Part shown: in pieces, positions 12,600-23,748 of the stretch | How positions within the stretch are numbered: the first letter of the stretch is position 1 | Layout: each line of letters opens with the position of its first letter | Assembly: GCA_964017145.1 (NCBI GenBank) | Contig: OZ024847.1 | Coordinates: forward strand, 2,852,001-2,916,000 | Origin: Agrocybe praecox | Taxonomy: Eukaryota; Basidiomycota; Agaricomycetes; Agaricales; Agrocybaceae | DNA: 64,000 bases | Direction: 5' to 3' | Made by a program: the position numbers and the translations under genes | The notes under the pieces: generated by a model | Seen by the model: only the letters and a program-made list of their open reading frames with translations | What the model was told of the DNA's origin: nothing | Database searches by the model: none

Positions 12600-13440
12600 C
12601 GAGTACCCTAGCATCTCGAGCTCAGAACGACATGATGGTATGACCAAAATACAAATTATTTACTTAACATACACATAGGAGATGTTCTGTGGTTTAAATC
12701 CAGACGTCGATGAGCACCCCCCGCGTTTCGTGACCAGGAGGTGTGATATTAGCGCTCGCGATGCAAAACATTTTCTTCCAAAGCTCGCGGTGACCTGGCA
12801 GAAAATAAAAACTGTGAGTATGCAAACAAATTCGAATATTGAACAACAGGCGCACCTTTAATAGCACCCCGTAGCGCATATATAAGACTTCGTCGCCAGT
12901 CCGGAATGTATGAATAGGTCTTCCACCGTCCTTGATAATCGTGGTGTTTAGCGTACAATCTTTGAAGAACTCCTTATCAGAGCCATGAAGATCATCCTCA
13001 ATAAGCATCACGAACGAGGAGTCTTGATGATATTGAATCAGAGCGATCCAGGTTGTCCGAATTAGACGCAGCGGGGAAGTGTGTCGTCTCTTGTCTTCAA
13101 TTGTGACTATTTGAGAGTGTTTTCACGAGTATAAGAGCGAACTTGTGAACTTGAGCGGCTCACTTCAAATTTCAAATCGACTTCAAAGGGGGCGTCTTGG
13201 TGGTGGATAGCAATACTTATGGCTCGACGCAGCAGTACTCCCGCGTATATACGGTTTGGCGGTCCAGGATGCTTGTCGCGAGTGTAAGAAGGTATTCATG
13301 TATGTCGGCCTCTGAAGGGAGATTTGCAACATGTGCATAAGTTTCAAAGAGTTTGTCTTTGAGGTCCGGGACGCAGAGGCCATGTTGTGTAAGTCCTTGA
13401 GCAACGATCCGGGGTCGATACCTTAGGCATGCCGGCGCGC
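12600..13440 (-). pseudogene. FunK1 kinase fragment, catalytic loop lost
   Basis: Decayed FunK1 copy. Near 13440-13290 the N-terminal motif GLTQHGLCVPDLKDKLFET followed by PSEADIHEY matches the pseudogene at 20.5 kb. At 13010-12870 KEFFKDCTLNTTIIKDGGRP matches the FK kinases (KEFFKERTLHTTIFKDGGKP). After the remains of the second intron, HRELWKKMF is followed directly by ASANITPPGHETRGVLIDVW. The intact copies have HRDISANNIL followed by DARGLLIDLD, so part of the catalytic loop is missing and DLD has become DVW. Sequence at 12600-12625 matches the third intron of the intact copies. No continuous reading frame remains. Confidence 0.75.
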
Positions 13441-14212
13441 TGTTATATCTGACTAGATCTGACATGTTCACTTTGTTATGAGCGAGATATGTTGTTCGAA
13501 GACTCACGTTTACTTGGAGCCTTTGGACAGGATAGCAGTGGTGGGAAAGAGTTTCTAGTCCACTGTCACCCCGAATCCAGTGATGGTTCAGAAGGAGGTG
13601 TGCATTGGCGTTCATTGCCCCCGGTTCCCGATCCCCCCAGAAGAAGTGTAACTTTGTTGAGTATCCAAGCCAGAATGCATCCAGTCCTAGTTCGGAAGAA
13701 TTTTTATAACTTGCCACAAGCACGAATGGCGTCTCTGGGCTCGATGATGTTAAATTTGCGGAATAAGAGAGATATTTGTGCTCTCTATCCCCGAAATCTT
13801 TAGCGGCAATCTTTACAGTACTCACTCCCAAACTCCCAGTGTTTACGCAAATCATTTATGTGTAGTGCTTAACGCGTTCCGGTTCAATATGCTAGCGTCT
13901 GAGATTTATTGCTGCCATAAGTTCTTTTTTGTTGACTCTTCTTGATAAACCAATTGGCTTGCTGTGTTAACAGTAAGGTTCCTCTCCCCGACAAATCCCA
14001 TACATGGAAATAGAATGTTGACCGTTTGTTTGGTTCTTGTTTGTCTTCCCTCGCACGTTACCTCCCAAAACCCACAATTCGAAAATGTTGACCGTTTGTT
14101 TACATCTGCTTGGTTACGGCCTTGACCCCGCTGAAAGTAGGATTCTGGGGTGGCTGCACATTCTGTTCAACCTCATCTGCGTGTATGCTATGTCATTTAT
14201 ATCTCTGTTATT
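13441..14212. other. No intact gene; flank of FunK1 fragment
   Basis: Part of 13450-13660 resembles the sequence upstream of the pseudogene at 20.7-20.9 kb, so it is old FunK1 flank. An 18-bp direct repeat (AATGTTGACCGTTTGTTT) occurs at about 14013 and 14084. Nothing else is supported. Confidence 0.4.
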
Positions 14213-14760
14213 ATACCTCAATTATAAGCACCGTTTCTCGTTCTCTTTCGTTTGCCCAGTCGAGTTCCTCCAGTCTTTCCATATCCAATCTCAGGTCCTT
14301 GGACGGCCAGTGGTTCTGAAACAGGTCGTCGTTGAAGTCCCTCAGTAAACTTATTGATGCCAACCTTCCTCTGCTCCTCGAAAGGTGAAAGTTTAGCTCC
14401 TGTTTTCGGCTGTCCTATGTCTATGATTATGTTCTCAATAGTTTGCCCCCGTGATTTATAGTCTGTAAACGCGTAGCCGGGTATAATGGGATGTTACTTC
14501 CTCGCTATCTTCGTTTTCTTGCTGTCACATCCCTCTACCGTAAGCGTGCCTCGCGTACCTTCGGCGACGCCTGGAAACCTCAGTGATGTTGGATTTTTGG
14601 GGCGAAACTTGAAGTATACGGTATCATCATTGATTTTATGTACTGTGTTTTCGAGTGGGTCGGGTATAATGTCTTCGATTGTTCCTCTCGTCCTGTTAGT
14701 GATCGATGCCTTCACCACTATGTTTGCATCATTGCCCACATTCACACCACCGATTAGATC
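14213..14760 (-). pseudogene. PIF1/Helitron-type helicase remnant, C-terminal part
   Basis: Remains of a superfamily 1 DNA helicase of the PIF1-like group carried by fungal Helitrons. In order on the minus strand: SITNRTRGTIEDIIPDP (family: ITNGARGTIxDIILDP); FPGVAEGTRGTLTVE; an in-frame TAA stop; then IIPGYAFTDYKSRGQTIENI (family: PGYAFTDYRSQGQTIxxVIVDI) and IDIGQPKTGA. A deletion removes the usual YVALSRSxGR block. The reading frame then changes and LLRDFNDDLFQ with MERLEELDWANERERE completes the typical C-terminus. A stop, a deletion and a frameshift make it non-functional. The walker motifs and any Rep domain are absent. Helitron ends were not identified. Confidence 0.75.
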
Positions 14761-15526
14761 GTGTCTGCCAAACTGCCTGTATTTTCTGTTGAGCGCTTTG
14801 CCGTTACTAACCTTGCCTCAGCGTTAGGTTCTAAACTGGTATCCCTGCTGGTGTCCATGGCGGATGCGATGTATCTGATTACCAGTTTTTTTGCAGCGTT
14901 TTCACACCGAGTATGTGTTCCATTCACCTTCAACACGGTGCCTGGATATTATTAAGATTGCTTCGTCCCAAGAGGACTTAGAGCCTCACGGCTATGGAAT
15001 CGTATTCTTATTCTCTATTTGTAGATTTGCCAGTACTCGAGAACTTGTTGGAAATTTTCTTTTTTAAAATTATCTTCAAATATATGTCTTTTGTCTTATA
15101 CAATCGTATTAAAGAAAAATTGTTACTTTATTATCGTTCTTTAAAAGATCCAAAGTCCGACAGCAAGCCTGTTGGCGACGGAGTCGACCGCTAGTTCTTA
15201 TCGAGAGGTTGAAAACAAGTTGAAGAGGTCTGATCATCCGCGTCGGACTCGGAACCAATGTCACAGTTCAACTTCTTGAACGTTCAACGTCAACGTTTAC
15301 TGGAGTAAACCCGCCGCCTGGTTTTATCTGTTACTCCGATAAACTTGCAAGCTATCTGATTAACTATCAGAATTATGGTCAAATCAAGCAAAGAACTGGC
15401 AGAGTCGTAAATTTATGCCTCCTGGAGGACATGGACACATGAATAGTAGTAGTACAATACATTGACAATATATTTGCATTCTATATCAACCAAGGCTTTG
15501 GCGCACGCGTATAACATTCCTTCGTA
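14761..15526. other. Unassigned, AT-rich; possible helicase-element remnant
   Basis: Between the helicase remnant and GDVG-A. Strongly AT-rich from 15000 to 15140. The short open frames on both strands show no known domain. It may be further debris of the same transposon. Confidence 0.35.
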
Positions 15527-17010
15527 CTACTTTTGGCCTGACGAGGAAGACAATCCACTTGCTAGGGTCAGAAGGCTGCCCAAGAATCCTGGTTTGGTGG
15601 AAGGGTTGTCTGGGTCTTCGACAGAATGTAGCCCAATAGATACACAGTATTCTCCCTCACTACCTTTCCTAGGTCCTGCTTTGCAAGCGACATTGGGAGT
15701 AGTTGGAAGGAGTCCATGATCACCATTTTCCTTCCAGTGATATTTGGTCCTACGCCATGCATCGTCTGAAAGTTCGAACGTCACTGGGAATGAAGATTGC
15801 AGTTTAGCGGGCGCGTCCACGGACAACGCTAGAATCCCATATTGTGGAGCGCTGTATGTAGCAGTAACCATGGCTAAGGGCTTGTCGGATACACCACTAT
15901 GGCTATCATTAGCATGATCTAGGATCCAGTGTGGGACTTGTTCCTTCAAATAATCCCAGAATTGGGGTGAATTAAGATTGTTAAAGCCAATATGTTGCAA
16001 TGTATAACCGTCAGGAAGGATCAGGGCTGATGCTGATGAATTCTTTTTGATGTCCAATCTGAGAGAATACATGCTGTAAGATAATACGTTATCAAAGGCC
16101 TTTCAGTCAAACCTCAGTACTCAGTACACACCTTTCACTTTGTTGCAGGCATTTTAATTTCTTATCATCAAATATCACACCTTCTGAAAATGATTTTGCA
16201 TAGCAACCCTGTAAAAATTGGAATGATTGTGGATATTTCCGAAAAGAAGGCGGGGGAGGTCGTCCGTGACTGCCATGACGTTCAGCCTGGGGGTCACAGA
16301 AGATATTGTATAATGGTTGGAAGAGGCCATCGTCAGTCATGACACCGACGTCACCAAGCATTATCGATTCTGGAACATAATGTTGAACAACTTGTTTCCC
16401 AATCAGAGTGATAAGTTGTGGCTCGAGCAGATTAAGCATGGAACATCCGACGATTATAGGTACTTTGTTTTCTCGATAAAAATTAGTAGTCATGAACTTG
16501 ACAAGAACCCTTCCATCATGCTCAGGTTTTAATTTTTTCAAGACCTGTATGTCACCGGTCAGATACAGTCGACGAGTTTGTTGTAGCATACACACCTCGA
16601 TATCGAAGGAAATAAGATACGGCCCTGTATATGAGAGTCATCTCTAAGAAAATCTAGTAACACACTTTGGGTGATATCACTTACTCTTCACAACCTGATC
16701 TTTGATTTGTGTGGCATCAAATTTAGTGGTCAACGAAGAGGGAGGGGGGGTTCCACACCTGGAGTTTCAGTAGCACCAGGCACTTGTCTGTATCCGGGAG
16801 GATCTGAAGGTGACAGGTCATCGTCCTATATATTAGATTAGAGCCACCTCATGAAAATATACTTGCTGGATCAGTCTCGCACATTCTGGTTGGGGATCAT
16901 CGATGGTTTCGATTCGCTTTCTTGATCTAGAGCTACTCAAAAGTCAGCAAAACACTTGACATGGTCTGGTTACAGATCAAAAACTTACGTGGCCCCGGGG
17001 GTACAATCAT
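15527..17010 (-). CDS. GDVG-family protein A (uncharacterised), probable frameshift
   Basis: Member of an uncharacterised Agaricomycete family that I recognise only by its motif order: an (I/L)GDVG segment with FxxxxNIF, then an ALILPDG-type segment. Well-supported part: exons 16589-16132 and 16073-15527, containing SIMLGDVGVMTDDGLFQPLY and, after a phase-2 intron, SASALILPDGYTLQHIG. Further 5' the frame continues through plausible introns (16693-16624 and 16601-16547) into TKFDATQIKDQVVK and RPYLISFDIE. To reach an ATG at 17010 (MIVPPGP) one must cross a run of seven G on the plus strand (16744-16750) where one extra base would be needed. This may be a true frameshift, a sequencing error or a missed intron. 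The alternative start is the ATG at 16589 (about 334 aa). The ATG at 17010 lies only 10 bp from the GDVG-B stop, so the two could be one gene. Function unknown. Confidence 0.5.
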
Positions 17011-17020
17011 ATAGTAAACG

Positions 17021-19357
17021 TTAGATCGATTGGATATGCGTTACGGCTTGGTTGGGGATGAGCTGCAAAACAGTCACCAGAATATTCTTGATTCCTCCCA
17101 CCAGATCACATGTATAAGGTAGCGCCACCTGGAAGCCTCGTGCCTTGCGTATTTCGTGAAAAATGCATTATCAATCAAAACCCGCTCACGCAGTCACTGC
17201 ATGCCACACTTTTGAATTCAAGAGCTCATGATCATCTTCGTGAATGTTGGCGTTTGTTAGCAGATACAAACCCTGGGTGATCATGCTGCACAATAAACAT
17301 TGGTTGAAACGCCGATGAATGACTATGTAGATCTGCAAGGAACCGACGGATAAAGGGCACTTTATGTAGAGATATAGAATGCCGAATGGCTAGCCTACAG
17401 GTGATTCGTTGAAAGCAGATGCGTAGTACGGACGGGAGGGTCCCGAGACTGTGCTCATGAACTACTACCACATTTTGGTGCTGTCCGGTTGCGGCAGTTA
17501 ATAACCGGCAAGTTCAAATTCACCTTGCAAAATTAAATCAAGCAGAAGATCTCGGGCCCAACCAGAATGTCGGGGTGTTCGCCGAACGATTGAAGGTCGA
17601 AGAGCGCCTAACCACGAACGGTTCTTACCGAAATATAAGTTGCTGGAGTAAAGTAGGGAAAGATACTAAATTCAACTCACCGTTTTCCTGACCTCCTTTT
17701 TTGAATTCCTTTCCAAAGTTAGAATTCCTAATCATAAATCACATCAACAAAGGGCGCAAAATGATAAATGAGATTTAACCTACCATTTGTGTCGACGACC
17801 TCGTAAAGGTTGAAGATAGCTTCTAACATATCAGCAAAATCAAAAAGATAACTTCCAAGGGAACACTGATAGGTCAGATGGTCTTTCGATGATTTGTACG
17901 CGACCTTGCCCAGGTTTCCTTCTTCCACCGAGAATATAGACAGAATATGATCGTCCACAAGAGCCATTCGTGCGTCGGGATACTAATAGATATTCAGCTC
18001 GCAATTCGTAAAAGGACAATTAGAACCATACCTGGTTGAGCATAATCTGCGAAACGAGGTCCAGAGGATGGAATGGATGCTAGATATATACCGTTGAGTT
18101 CAAAATAATTGTACAGCGCATAGGGACATTCGACTGACCATATTCACAGGCCTGTAATCATCTCCCACAGGCGAACTTCTTCGTGAAATTAGACTACTAC
18201 TTCTGGAACTTCCAGCCCGCGAAAGAGAAGGCGATGGATTCAGCTCTGCTGGGTGAATAGATGGCATGGGCGAAGAAGGCAGTGTCGTATAGGGGTGCAG
18301 CACGATAGGTAGCTGGTCATAATGTCCGGCAAGGTGAGATTGTCCAATGGAGAATTTGATTCCTCTAATGAACACACAACTGTTGTAATATGTACCTGAA
18401 GAAGCTTCGTGGAGTTCGAATGGGTGTTCGGTTTGAAACTGACCGTCCTTGAACTCAAAGGAAAGATCACCAGTCCGTTGTGAACGCATCATCCCACCTC
18501 GTCCTTTGCGATTGGGATACGATCCAATGTGATGGTTAGTAGCTTTATCGTATCCGGTAATGATGTATATGCAACCGTTCGTTTGAGGAATATGCCGAGA
18601 TTTTTTGTAATCGAAAAAGTCGAAGATATCCTGATAATGTGTTTTCACATATTCTTCTATTCGATGAGTGACCGCATCCTCACGCGTCGCACCATCTGGA
18701 AGAAGTATGACTGCGCATTCATGACCAGACGACTGAAAAGACACATGTCTTTTGGAATTTTAGACTCATAATTATGATGCGTTGTTGAAGCACTTACAGT
18801 GGCGCCTCTGAATGACGCGTCAATTGGACTCCTTTGCTGGTAATGATTGAGCCTGGCGGAAAATAAGAAGGAAGTTTGCGTATCTCATGAGGTTCAAGAG
18901 GTTCAAGAGGAGCAAAGTTGTTGGGCACGTCTTTGTTTAATGGATCGTCAGTAGGCAAAAATATGTTGAAGATGACATTGAACTCGTTAGTCTGATCCAG
19001 AAACCCAACGTCGCCTATATGCGCCTCCCGGCTATCAGGTCCCTCATAGAATGCTTTATAGGTTGGCATGCCACAATGTGCAGGGTAACCATTCCCAGCT
19101 GAAACTAGGCAGCGAACGAATGCATGTTGTGGCTCGAAGTGATCCCGACGCGGGTTGACTAAGTATGGGAATCCGGGGACATGTTGGATTTTTAACAAAG
19201 GGAAACCAGTGCGCGCTTCAAATTCAAATTTTCAGATTGCGGTGTCTCAGGCCCCAAGGGAAAACACACCTTTCGACTTGAACGAGGTGTGACGTTCAGT
19301 TTTACTGCGGTCCTTGTCTGCTGCATCGTGTGGATCCGAAAACAAATGCAGGCGCAT
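17021..19357 (-). CDS. GDVG-family protein B (uncharacterised), nine exons
   Basis: Paralogue of the downstream gene, apparently longer. Inferred exons: 19357-19270, 19215-18798, 18748-18139, 18046-18032 (15 nt), 17982-17784, 17727-17681, 17623-17524, 17464-17268 and 17128-17021; about 593 residues with all phases closing. The start gives MRLHLFSDPHDAADKDRSK. Conserved parts: ARTGFPLLKIQHVPGFPYLV, then HIGDVGFLDQTNEFNVIFNI, then SSGHECAVILLPDGATREDA, then GCIYIITGYDKATNHHIGS. A Ser/Pro-rich stretch is followed by YPDARMALVDDHILSIFSVE, VVHEHSLGTLPSVLRICF and FQPMFIVQHDHPGF. The first three exons are secure because a broken copy of this part lies at 61.8-62.4 kb. The last four exons rest only on splice signals and frame. 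No catalytic motif or membrane segment is seen and no function can be given. Confidence 0.6.
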
Positions 19358-19726
19358 GGAAAACAAAGCAGGGAATTTTGCTTTTGACCTTGCGCTTGAT
19401 TTTGATCTGAATCGTCGTCAACCTGAAGGTCTCCTCTTAGAGCTCGAATGCAGCCTGCAAGTAGTAAGTACTTAAGTTACAAGTCACTTCATCATCAGCC
19501 AGCCCGCGACTATGTTTGCATATGTAAATTGCTGATGCGATCAAAAATTCAAATCATCAGGTGACAGGAATTCAACAAGAAATTGAATCGAAATTCCAAG
19601 TGTCTAACATTTGCCAACCGCACTATGTATCATGAAATAGCTAGAGGATTGTAGCGTAGTCGCTCTCAGAACTCGCTTTGAGCTCAGCCAGTGTCGGAAG
19701 CGGCTTTTCAATGCCCTACTGGCATT
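19358..19726. other. Promoter region of GDVG-B
   Basis: Sequence upstream of the GDVG-B start. No gene is seen. It also reaches the 3' side of the FunK1 pseudogene that follows. Confidence 0.4.
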
Positions 19727-20650
19727 TTATCGCAACTTTTCCCTTAATAAACGCAAAGGAGAAAGCCATCTTGTGAACGCTGAATCACCATATCCTTTTA
19801 CCATCCATGAGAAAAGGTAAAAGGGTTCCAAATCATCGAGATGGTCGTGTGGGGGCAATGGTTCATCCAGGTGTCGGTTATAACTCCTAAGAACACTGAC
19901 AGACGTGTGCCCTGCAAACCGTCCAACCAAAAGTTATATAGAAAAAGAGCCAATCCAATGGATGTTTGTGAAAGGAGACGGTGGACGAGTTTGCAATTGC
20001 TTTGCTGGATAACGGTCCGTCTGTTTATTATTATTAAGTATGTGTGCAGAGGCGAAATCGAAAAGGACACTTACCACGCATACACGGTGATTTTTTGAGG
20101 GCTCCTGTCGAGGTCAACACTCGAACTCTTGTCGATCTCAATCGGCGTGACACAGTTTATGTAGCAAGGATTGGGGTCGACTTTATCCGGAGCAGAGGGT
20201 GCGAAGTTATAACCAGCCTCTGAGCCAATCTTTCCGGACACAGTGACCATGAGATTAGGACAGGACTTGAATGGTCCGTCGTCAGATTTTTTGCTGTCTC
20301 TCATCCCTGCGTGAGGCACGTCGATACCATGCGTGTTGATAACAGCACGAGTTTTCCTATACTCATTGCCACTGTACCTGAACTTTGATAAAATGTCGTG
20401 GATAATCTTCGAGAACAGTTCATCGAGGAGCTTGTCCTTCGAAGCCGCTTTAGAAAGTTGTGCACACCATCGCCTCTCATAACCTCAGTTGTGTGGGGGT
20501 ATTGATGTATGTCGGCCTCTGAAGGAGCAAAAGGTCCGAAGGGTTTATCGTTGAGGTCCGGAACGCAGAGGTCATGGTAGGTAAGTTCTCGAGCAACGAT
20601 AGATCGCTTCGGAACGGTAGCGCCATTATTATCAGCCATGTGTCCGACGC
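19727..20650 (-). pseudogene. FunK1 pseudogene with the kinase core deleted
   Basis: A second FunK1 subtype. From about 20639 the N-terminal region reads MADNNGATVPKRSIVARELT, then YHDLCVPDLNDK and PSEADIHQY. After a frameshift it continues SKDKLLDELFSKIIHDILSK, VTVSGKIGSEAGYNFAP and NCVTPIEIDKSS. An intron (donor near 20073) leads to TVIQQSNCKLVHRLL. There the gene jumps directly from LYNF, just before the kinase domain, to GHTSVSVL and PLPPHDHLDDLEPFYLFSW, which belong to the C-lobe. The glycine loop, Lys, HRD and DLD segments are missing. At least two frameshifts are present. It is dead as a kinase; only the regulatory N-terminal part could be read in pieces. Confidence 0.8.
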
Positions 20651-20710
20651 TATTATACCTGACATGTTAATCCTGTTCGAACGAGCGAAAGATTTTGCTG
20701 GAAAACTCAC

Positions 20711-21482
20711 TTCTAGTAGTGGCGGAAAAACCTAACCAGTGCTAGGTGAAGACCCCAAGGATGATTAAAATATCGTTTGCTACCTGCTTTGCTCACTTGT
20801 TGCACTCATTGTCCTCCAGACTCGGAGAAATGTCACTTTGTCGAGTCTTGAAAGTGATGATCACCGAAGGCTGTTGCATAGTTTTCAAAGCTCACTGACA
20901 GTGGACACTCCTGTGTGACGACTCCAAGTCCGTCCGTTACTCTCTGTCCACATTGTCACGCGCCTATTTTCTGTCGTTCAATGTGATTTCAACAGTTAAC
21001 AGTTGGAGAAAAGGAGACACTAGCGGTAAGAGGCAAGAAGTGAGGAAGGACGGAAGTATATCGGAGGTTCGGGTGTCGGAATGACCGGCCCGTCAAATAC
21101 GCGACGCGCTTAACCATGGTCCACTACAAGCTCGTTCGCCGTTGCTGAACTCTTGACTGGAGGGACTTCAACTGAATGTAAGTTTTACATCAAAAACTTG
21201 GATTAACACCCCTGCGTCAAATACAATTTTCCAGTCGTGAAATCGTCGTAACTAGAATTTGTGAGAACGTAAGGAAAACGCAGAAAACATGGGTCTTCGA
21301 ACATATTGATACATTCAAATATAAGGACTGACAGATATATACTAAAGAAATTAAATCAAAACGAGATGAGAATGATAAAGAATTAGCGAGACCCAGGGTC
21401 TATCAAGGCAGGCCCAGCCAGGAAAACCCTCTAAACCTCTCCTTTGTAACCGTAATACTCTAGCTTTGGTCATCCCTCCCTC
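20711..21482. other. Intergenic; left edge of the ~20 kb duplicated block
   Basis: No gene supported. Homology with the second block begins near 21330 (GACAGATATATACTA), matching about 42587, and this marks the left boundary of the tandem duplication. Confidence 0.5.
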
Positions 21483-21600
21483 TTACCAATCGTCAGAAGA
21501 GGCGCCAAGGAAAGAAAGGTTCCGTGGCGCTTGAGGACGTCCAGGACGAGGCTTCGTTCGCGCACCCTTCATGGGCTGGCTGAAAAAGACATCGTCCTCG
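21483..21600 (-). pseudogene. Out-of-frame remnant of the FK-2 C-terminal tail
   Basis: The tail present in FK-1 (DDVFSSQP, then RTKPPPGRPHAPRN and SSLGASSDDW) survives here as DDVFFSQP, RTKPRPGRPQAPRN and SFLGASSDDW, but in another frame. A 32-nt deletion near 21655, relative to FK-1, shifts the reading frame before it. Confidence 0.75.
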
Positions 21601-23748
21601 TTAGATGCCATGCTCGTTGGTGAGCTCCTTGTGAGACGCTGTTGCAACGGCAGGGGCATTGGATGTCCCAAAATCTGGCTGCGAGAGAGGCTCAGAGGCA
21701 GGATCCTCAAAGTCGGGATGCTCTTGGAGCTCTTCAATGGCTTCGTCAAAATACTTCAAAACCTCTTCGTAATCTTGGATGGAAGCTCGTTGGAATGCGG
21801 AAATGTCTTCTTGAATGGGATACATCTTTCCTTTGGGGTGTTTTGCCGTTGCAGTTATGTGTTTCTCCAGAAAGAAATATAACTTTGTTATGAGGGTTTG
21901 GAACGGTTGACCGAAGAATTTTGTGACTGGATACTGGTCCAGACTTATCAGATAGGAGAAAAAGAACATCTTGGAGGACGCAGCAACCGCCGGATCTGGG
22001 TCCTCCCATTGAGCAAGTACCTTTGGAAATGGCGTAACGAATTTTCCAGGATCTTCGCAGAAGTGGCATATCCAGAACGCGACATAAAAAAAGGATTCCA
22101 AGTCATCACGATGATCGTAAGGGCGGCTTCGGTTGAAGTTCCAGCCTGAAAGCACATTTATGGATTGGTAAGCCCGCGTACCCTGCCATCTCGAGCTCAG
22201 AAAATAAAATGCAGCATGCGCCCAAAATCATGTGTTACTCACTATGCGAAAATCGCTGCCAGCAAAACTTTTTTCAGGATCGATTCTGGTAGCCATATCC
22301 AAGTCAATGAGCAGGCCACGGGCATCATGGCCGTAAGGTGTGATGAGAATGTTGTTCGCGCTAATGTCGCGGTGCAGAATGCCTTTCTCCCAGAGTGCCT
22401 GGTGACCTGCCAAGTTATCACGATTCACAATCGTAAGCTGGCAAACCAATTGCGTACCAGATCACTCACCTTTAATAGCATCCCGCAGGGCATACAGAAC
22501 CTCCTCGCGAGTCCGAAATTCATGAATGGGTTTGCCGCCGTCCTTGAAGATCGTGGTGTGTAGTGTACGTTCTTTGAAGAATTCTTTGGCGAAAGCAGGG
22601 AGTTCAAAATAATCCGTTATCCCTCGAAGCTTGGACACAGCTGGGCCCTCCGCAAAGCCAACCATCTCAGCGACTCCAAATAGGCCTTCAAGTCCCACAA
22701 AGAAATCGTGTTCAGGAACACGATCAAGTGAAACCCATTGATCTTTCACAATGTAGCGATTTCCCTTGTCGTCTTTAACAGCCCAACAGCACGTTCCCCT
22801 GCCTCGAATCAAGTCTCGCGTAAAGTAGGCTTTGCCATTGGGATCCAAAATCTCGTAAACTGTCACCTGTTTCTTTGCATCCATAAATCGAAATTTCCGA
22901 CGTTTGTCCTCCCAGTATATCCTGGTGTCGAACCCGATAGCGGAACAATCAGGGGAGGATATCGTCAGGATGAGACGGACAAAGTTGATAGCGTGCACGT
23001 GAATATTGAATGGCAGCGAGTAGTATGCTCCGGATCGATCGAACATGTAAAATGTAGCCTCACTCTCGGTAATAAGTGGACAGTAAACAAATAGCCTATT
23101 TTGTTGTTGTATAAAACATTGGCTATAAAAATCATCAGTATATGGCTATTGTGCGACAGTTCTGATTATGACTCACCGAGCATAGAACGCAATCTGGATC
23201 AAGTTTTCATGAAAGTCTCTATTTTTCTCCGTTTTAATTTCGATGGGCGAAGCACAACTCTTGTAGGTCTTGAGTTTACCATCAGCTCTTGTATTTTCTG
23301 GGCAAAAGTTATAGCCATACTCGCTTTCAATCTTGCCTCGGCCGATTACCAAGATATCCGGAGAAGATTTGTGAGTTGTACTGTCTGGGGACGTTTCTTT
23401 GACTTCGTGATCGAGAAATTGGCTTTGGTTCGCAACAGCAGAGCGAGTTTCGTCGTAGTGAAAATGAGCTAAAACGTCCGAGAAGATATCCTTCATCGGA
23501 ACATGGAGGTCCCTTTCGGACTTGGGGTCTTGTGGAATCATTATCCAGTGCGCCTTTGAGCTATCGTAAAGGCGAGATCCCCTGAGATATTCGACAATTT
23601 CTGCATCCTTCGGCAGCGGGCAGGTCGTTGATTTCGGTACTTCGACATCGAGCGAGCCCTTGGTGCGTTGTAAGACATGACCTCGCAGCTCTTGCTCAAT
23701 GAACGGTCGCGAATCACGAGCAGGGTGTTCCGAGTTATGTAAAGTCAT
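21601..23748 (-). CDS. FunK1-type protein kinase, copy FK-2
   Basis: Same four-exon structure as FK-1: 23748-23177, 23122-22470, 22406-22243 and 22182-21601, about 656 residues with all phases closing. Kinase features are intact: IRGRGTCCW, the Lys in YIVKDQW, HRDISANNIL, DLD and DHRDDLESFFYV. The leader of FK-3 (MSES) is also present here at 23852 but is thrown out of frame by a 10-nt deletion, so the first usable in-frame ATG is 23748 (MTLHNSEH). The C-terminus is replaced after QPDFGTSN by a short foreign tail (APAVATASHKELTNEHGI) through a 32-nt deletion. It lies 2.5 kb from TPR-1 in divergent orientation. The catalytic core may still work; both ends are damaged, so the gene may be decaying. 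Confidence 0.82.

Noticed and set aside
14994..15194. 66-codon AT-rich frame after the helicase relic
   Set aside because: Lys/Tyr/Phe-rich by base composition only; no motif and no paralogue.
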